Shown here piece after piece: positions 61,743-64,000 of a DNA stretch of 64,000 nucleotides; position 1 is the first letter of the stretch; the number at the start of each line of letters is the position of its first letter. This DNA comes from Pseudoclavibacter caeni. Lineage in GTDB: Bacteria; Actinomycetota; Actinomycetes; Actinomycetales; Microbacteriaceae. The notes under the pieces were generated by a model. That model was not told where the DNA came from. It worked only from the letters and a program-made list of their open reading frames with translations, and did no database searches. The translations under genes and the position numbers were made by a program. The DNA lies in NCBI RefSeq assembly GCF_008831125.1, contig NZ_WBKA01000001.1:372001-436000 (forward strand). Reading direction: 5' to 3'.

Positions 61743-63620
61743 GTGCCCGAGCCGTCCCATCCAGCACCGTCTGCCGCCATCGTCCCTCCCGAATCAGGCC
61801 AGGAGCGGGACAGGGGCACGTCTGTCCCCGGCACGCCACGTCACGATCGAGGTCTCGCGGTGTCCATGGCAGGCCTCGTCGCGGCGGCCGTCGCCGGTGT
61901 GCTCGGCCTGCTCGGGGCACCCGGTTGGCTGCCCGCTCTCGCCCCCGGCCCCGCCGCGTCCGTGCCGGACCTGCCGACGACGGTGCACCTGCTCGGCGTG
62001 CTCACCCTGCTCGCCCGCGATCTCGCCGCGGCGCTGACCCTGCTTCTCCTGGCCCGGTCCGCACGCTGCGTGCGCATGGCAGGGGCCGAGCCGATCGCGC
62101 ACAGGCCCCTCGCCCCCGAGCTCGCCGCGCTGACCGCCGGTCTCTGGACGCTCGCCGCCCTCGCCGTCTCGGCGCTGGCCGCCGTCGCGGCGATGTGGGC
62201 CGGCGCCGAGGGAACGTTCAGCGAGGCCTGGTGGCGCACGCTCGCCGCCACCCCGACGGTCGCAGGCGTGGACGGGATGGCCGCGTTCGCGCTCTCGCCG
62301 CAGAGCTGGGCGCTCGTGGCCCCCGCATCAGTCGCCCTGCTCGGCGCACTCCCAGGCCAGTGGACGGCGCGCGCGCTGCTGCCCGTCGCCGTGCTCGGCC
62401 TGATCGGGCAGGCGGGTGTCGTCTCTCCGCAGGGCGCCCCGCGCACGATCGCCGCGGCGGAACTGCTGCGCATCCTCGTGGTCGTCGTGATCGTCGCGCT
62501 GCTGGCCCGCACCCGCGGCCCGCGGCAGCGGACGGCTCCATCGTCGGATGCCGGCGGGCAGGCGGAGTGGGACGCGGGCCAGGACGCAGCTGCCGGCGGG
62601 CAGGCGGAGCGGGACGCGGGCCAGGACGCAGCACAGGGGCCGCGGCAGGACGTGCACCTGGAGGTGCCGGCGGACGAGCAGCCGAGCGCGGGGAGGGCCA
62701 CATGGCAGCCCGCCCTGCCGGCCGTCCTCGGGGCGCTGCTCGGTGTGGTCACGGTGTGCGGGTGGACGTGCGTCGCCGGCGCCGCCGCCTTCACCGTCGC
62801 CGGCGCCGAGCGGATGCGGGACATCGCCCTCACCCCGGCCGAGCTGCTCACCGGGCGGCCACTGCCCGACGGGCTGGCCGGCTCGGCCTGGCTGACCGCG
62901 CTGACCCCGGATCCGCTCGGGCTGGCCGCGGCCGTCGTGCTGATCCTCCTCGCGCTGCGCACGCTCCGGCGGTCGCGGGCCGCTGGAGCGTCCGGGGCGT
63001 CGGGGCGTGGCGCCGGAGCCGCTGGGCGAGCCGCCGGGATGTCCGGGCTGATCGCCGGCCTGCTGCTGGCCTGGGCGGCCTGCGGCGGCGCGGGCGCCCT
63101 CGCCCCGGTGCTGGCGAGTGCCGCCACGGTGCGGTTCGCACTCATCGCACTGGCCGTGCCCGCGCTCGCCGCCCCGCTGCTCGGCGAGCTGTGCGGGGCG
63201 GCTCCCGACGTTCCGGGCCACCCGACCGCGCGCGCCTGGGGCTGGACGCTGGGTCTGGTCGTGCTCGGCGCGCTCGTCGCGTTCACCCCGCTGCGGGATG
63301 CAGCGGTCGGCGTCGCCGGCGTCGACCTCGCCGTCACCGTGGCCGGTCTGACCCTCGGCCTCGGCGCGATGACGACGCTGGTCGCGCTGCCCGAGGGACG
63401 ACGCCTGCCTCTGCTGGCCCTGCTCGCCGTGGTCGCCGCCGCCGCGGCGTGGCATGCGGTGGCCGGCGGGACGGGGCTGCTCGCGGCCGGCTGGTACGGT
63501 GCCTTGGGGCGGGTCGACGGGCCGACGCCGCTCGACGACCAGCATCGCGGCGCGCTCGTCGCCCTGGCGATCGCGCTCGCGGCGCTCGTCGTCACGGCCC
63601 GGACGAGGAGGAGACGGTGA
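61743..63620 (+). CDS. Large multi-span membrane protein, possibly CopD-like
   Basis: 625 residues with roughly 14 hydrophobic segments in two halves, split by a polar linker (about 265-320) that contains two copies of a 14-residue repeat. Placement after rpsN/HU matches the gene often annotated in Micrococcales as copper-resistance D / cytochrome-c-oxidase assembly fusion, and the first half (TVHLLGVLTLLARDLAAALT) looks CopD-like. The His motifs expected of a CtaG half were not found. The GTG is probably leaderless. The stop overlaps the next gene (GTGA). Confidence 0.55.
   Translation: MPEPSHPAPSAAIVPPESGQERDRGTSVPGTPRHDRGLAVSMAGLVAAAVAGVLGLLGAPGWLPALAPGPAASVPDLPTTVHLLGVLTLLARDLAAALTLLLLARSARCVRMAGAEPIAHRPLAPELAALTAGLWTLAALAVSALAAVAAMWAGAEGTFSEAWWRTLAATPTVAGVDGMAAFALSPQSWALVAPASVALLGALPGQWTARALLPVAVLGLIGQAGVVSPQGAPRTIAAAELLRILVVVVIVALLARTRGPRQRTAPSSDAGGQAEWDAGQDAAAGGQAERDAGQDAAQGPRQDVHLEVPADEQPSAGRATWQPALPAVLGALLGVVTVCGWTCVAGAAAFTVAGAERMRDIALTPAELLTGRPLPDGLAGSAWLTALTPDPLGLAAAVVLILLALRTLRRSRAAGASGASGRGAGAAGRAAGMSGLIAGLLLAWAACGGAGALAPVLASAATVRFALIALAVPALAAPLLGELCGAAPDVPGHPTARAWGWTLGLVVLGALVAFTPLRDAAVGVAGVDLAVTVAGLTLGLGAMTTLVALPEGRRLPLLALLAVVAAAAAWHAVAGGTGLLAAGWYGALGRVDGPTPLDDQHRGALVALAIALAALVVTARTRRRR
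62550..62633 (+). repeat. 42-bp tandem duplication in the linker of the CopD-like gene
   Basis: Two head-to-tail copies differing at two bases or so, each encoding AGGQAE(W/R)DAGQDAA. In-frame. Confidence 0.9.
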
Positions 63621-64000
63621 CGGACAGCACCGCAGCGACGGAGGGCGTCGAGACGGACGCGAGCTCGCGGCATCCCTCGGCCGCGGCGTCCGCCGGGGGC
63701 ATCACCCTCACCGGCGAGCAGCAGGCGGTGCTCGAGGCCGCCGAGCGCGGGCAGAGCGTATTCGTCACCGGGCGCGCCGGCACCGGCAAGTCGACGCTGC
63801 TGGCCCGGCTCGTGCGCGAGATGCCCGGCAAGGTCGTGGTGTGCGCGCCCACCGGGGTCGCGGCGCTCAACGTGGGCGGCCAGACGATCCACTCGCTGTT
63901 CGGGCTGCGGGTGGGGGTGCAGGACGTCACCCGGATCAGCCGCACGATGAGCCGCGAGACGCGCGAGGTGCTCGCCGCCGTCGACACCGTGATCGTCGAC
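63617..64000 (+). CDS. PIF1-like DNA helicase / AAA ATPase (partial, runs off the end)
   Basis: 128 codons are visible. After a 28-residue disordered start comes the helicase N-terminus: Q-like motif LTGEQQAVLEAAERGQ, Walker A VTGRAGTGKSTLL, motif Ia CAPTGVAALNVGGQTIHSLF, and the beginning of Walker B (VDTVIVD) at the edge. This order is typical of PIF1/RecD-type superfamily-1B helicases that unwind 5'-3'. The GTG start overlaps the previous stop by four bases. Confidence 0.85.
   Translation, partial: MTDSTAATEGVETDASSRHPSAAASAGGITLTGEQQAVLEAAERGQSVFVTGRAGTGKSTLLARLVREMPGKVVVCAPTGVAALNVGGQTIHSLFGLRVGVQDVTRISRTMSRETREVLAAVDTVIVD

Noticed and set aside
61743-63620. CtaG cytochrome-oxidase assembly domain in the second half of the CopD-like protein
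   Set aside because: The expected conserved histidines and HMxxH-like segments were not found.

Overview
The window is high-GC (about 70%) chromosomal DNA from an actinomycete. Gene content and order (dnaB; hisC followed by E1alpha/E1beta/E2; rpmB-rpmG-rpsN followed by HU), a lack of introns or phage genes, and several leaderless genes with a TANNNT box about 6 nt before the start suggest Micrococcales, perhaps Microbacteriaceae. The family-level assignment is inference. No tRNA, rRNA, complete insertion sequence or CRISPR array was seen.

Region 1 (1-5.8 kb) is housekeeping: replicative helicase dnaB translationally coupled to a putP-type symporter, two small membrane proteins, and aspartate ammonia-lyase with a strong terminator.

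Region 2 (5.9-45.7 kb) is a nitrogen-compound catabolic island interrupted by purB. It opens with a frameshifted aldo/keto reductase, a succinate-semialdehyde-type dehydrogenase, an ornithine-cyclodeaminase-like protein and an N-methyltryptophan/sarcosine-oxidase-like flavoprotein (an amine-oxidase pair). Next comes a decaying kinase / class-III aminotransferase / SDR segment. A polar amino-acid ABC importer follows with RidA, a DadA-like D-amino-acid dehydrogenase, an Asp/Glu-racemase-like enzyme, a 2-hydroxyacid dehydrogenase and an MFS exporter. These could import an amino acid, interconvert its enantiomers, oxidise the D-form, hydrolyse the imine, and reduce the oxo acid. Further on are two tandem Usp proteins, several MFS/APC transporters, a proline-racemase family enzyme, a class-III aminotransferase divergent from a second SSADH, Lrp and PucR regulators, an MHS transporter, a YtcJ-type amidohydrolase, an amidase, a class-I aminotransferase, a second Lrp regulator and a second MFS protein paralogous to the first.

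Region 3 (45.9-51.2 kb) holds a hisC-type aminotransferase and a branched-chain/pyruvate-type 2-oxoacid dehydrogenase (E1alpha, E1beta, E2). The E2 linker is encoded by a 9-bp minisatellite.

Region 4 (51.3-61.1 kb) looks like a zinc-homeostasis block: cysteine-poor ribosomal proteins L36, L28, L33 and S14, a permease plus TIGR03943-type pair, an unknown single-span protein, a Znu-type ABC importer with two permeases, and a Fur-family regulator (Zur). A YkoE-like ECF S component with a probable TPP riboswitch sits inside it.

Region 5 (61.1-64 kb) has HU, a large CopD-like membrane protein and the start of a PIF1-like helicase that runs off the window.
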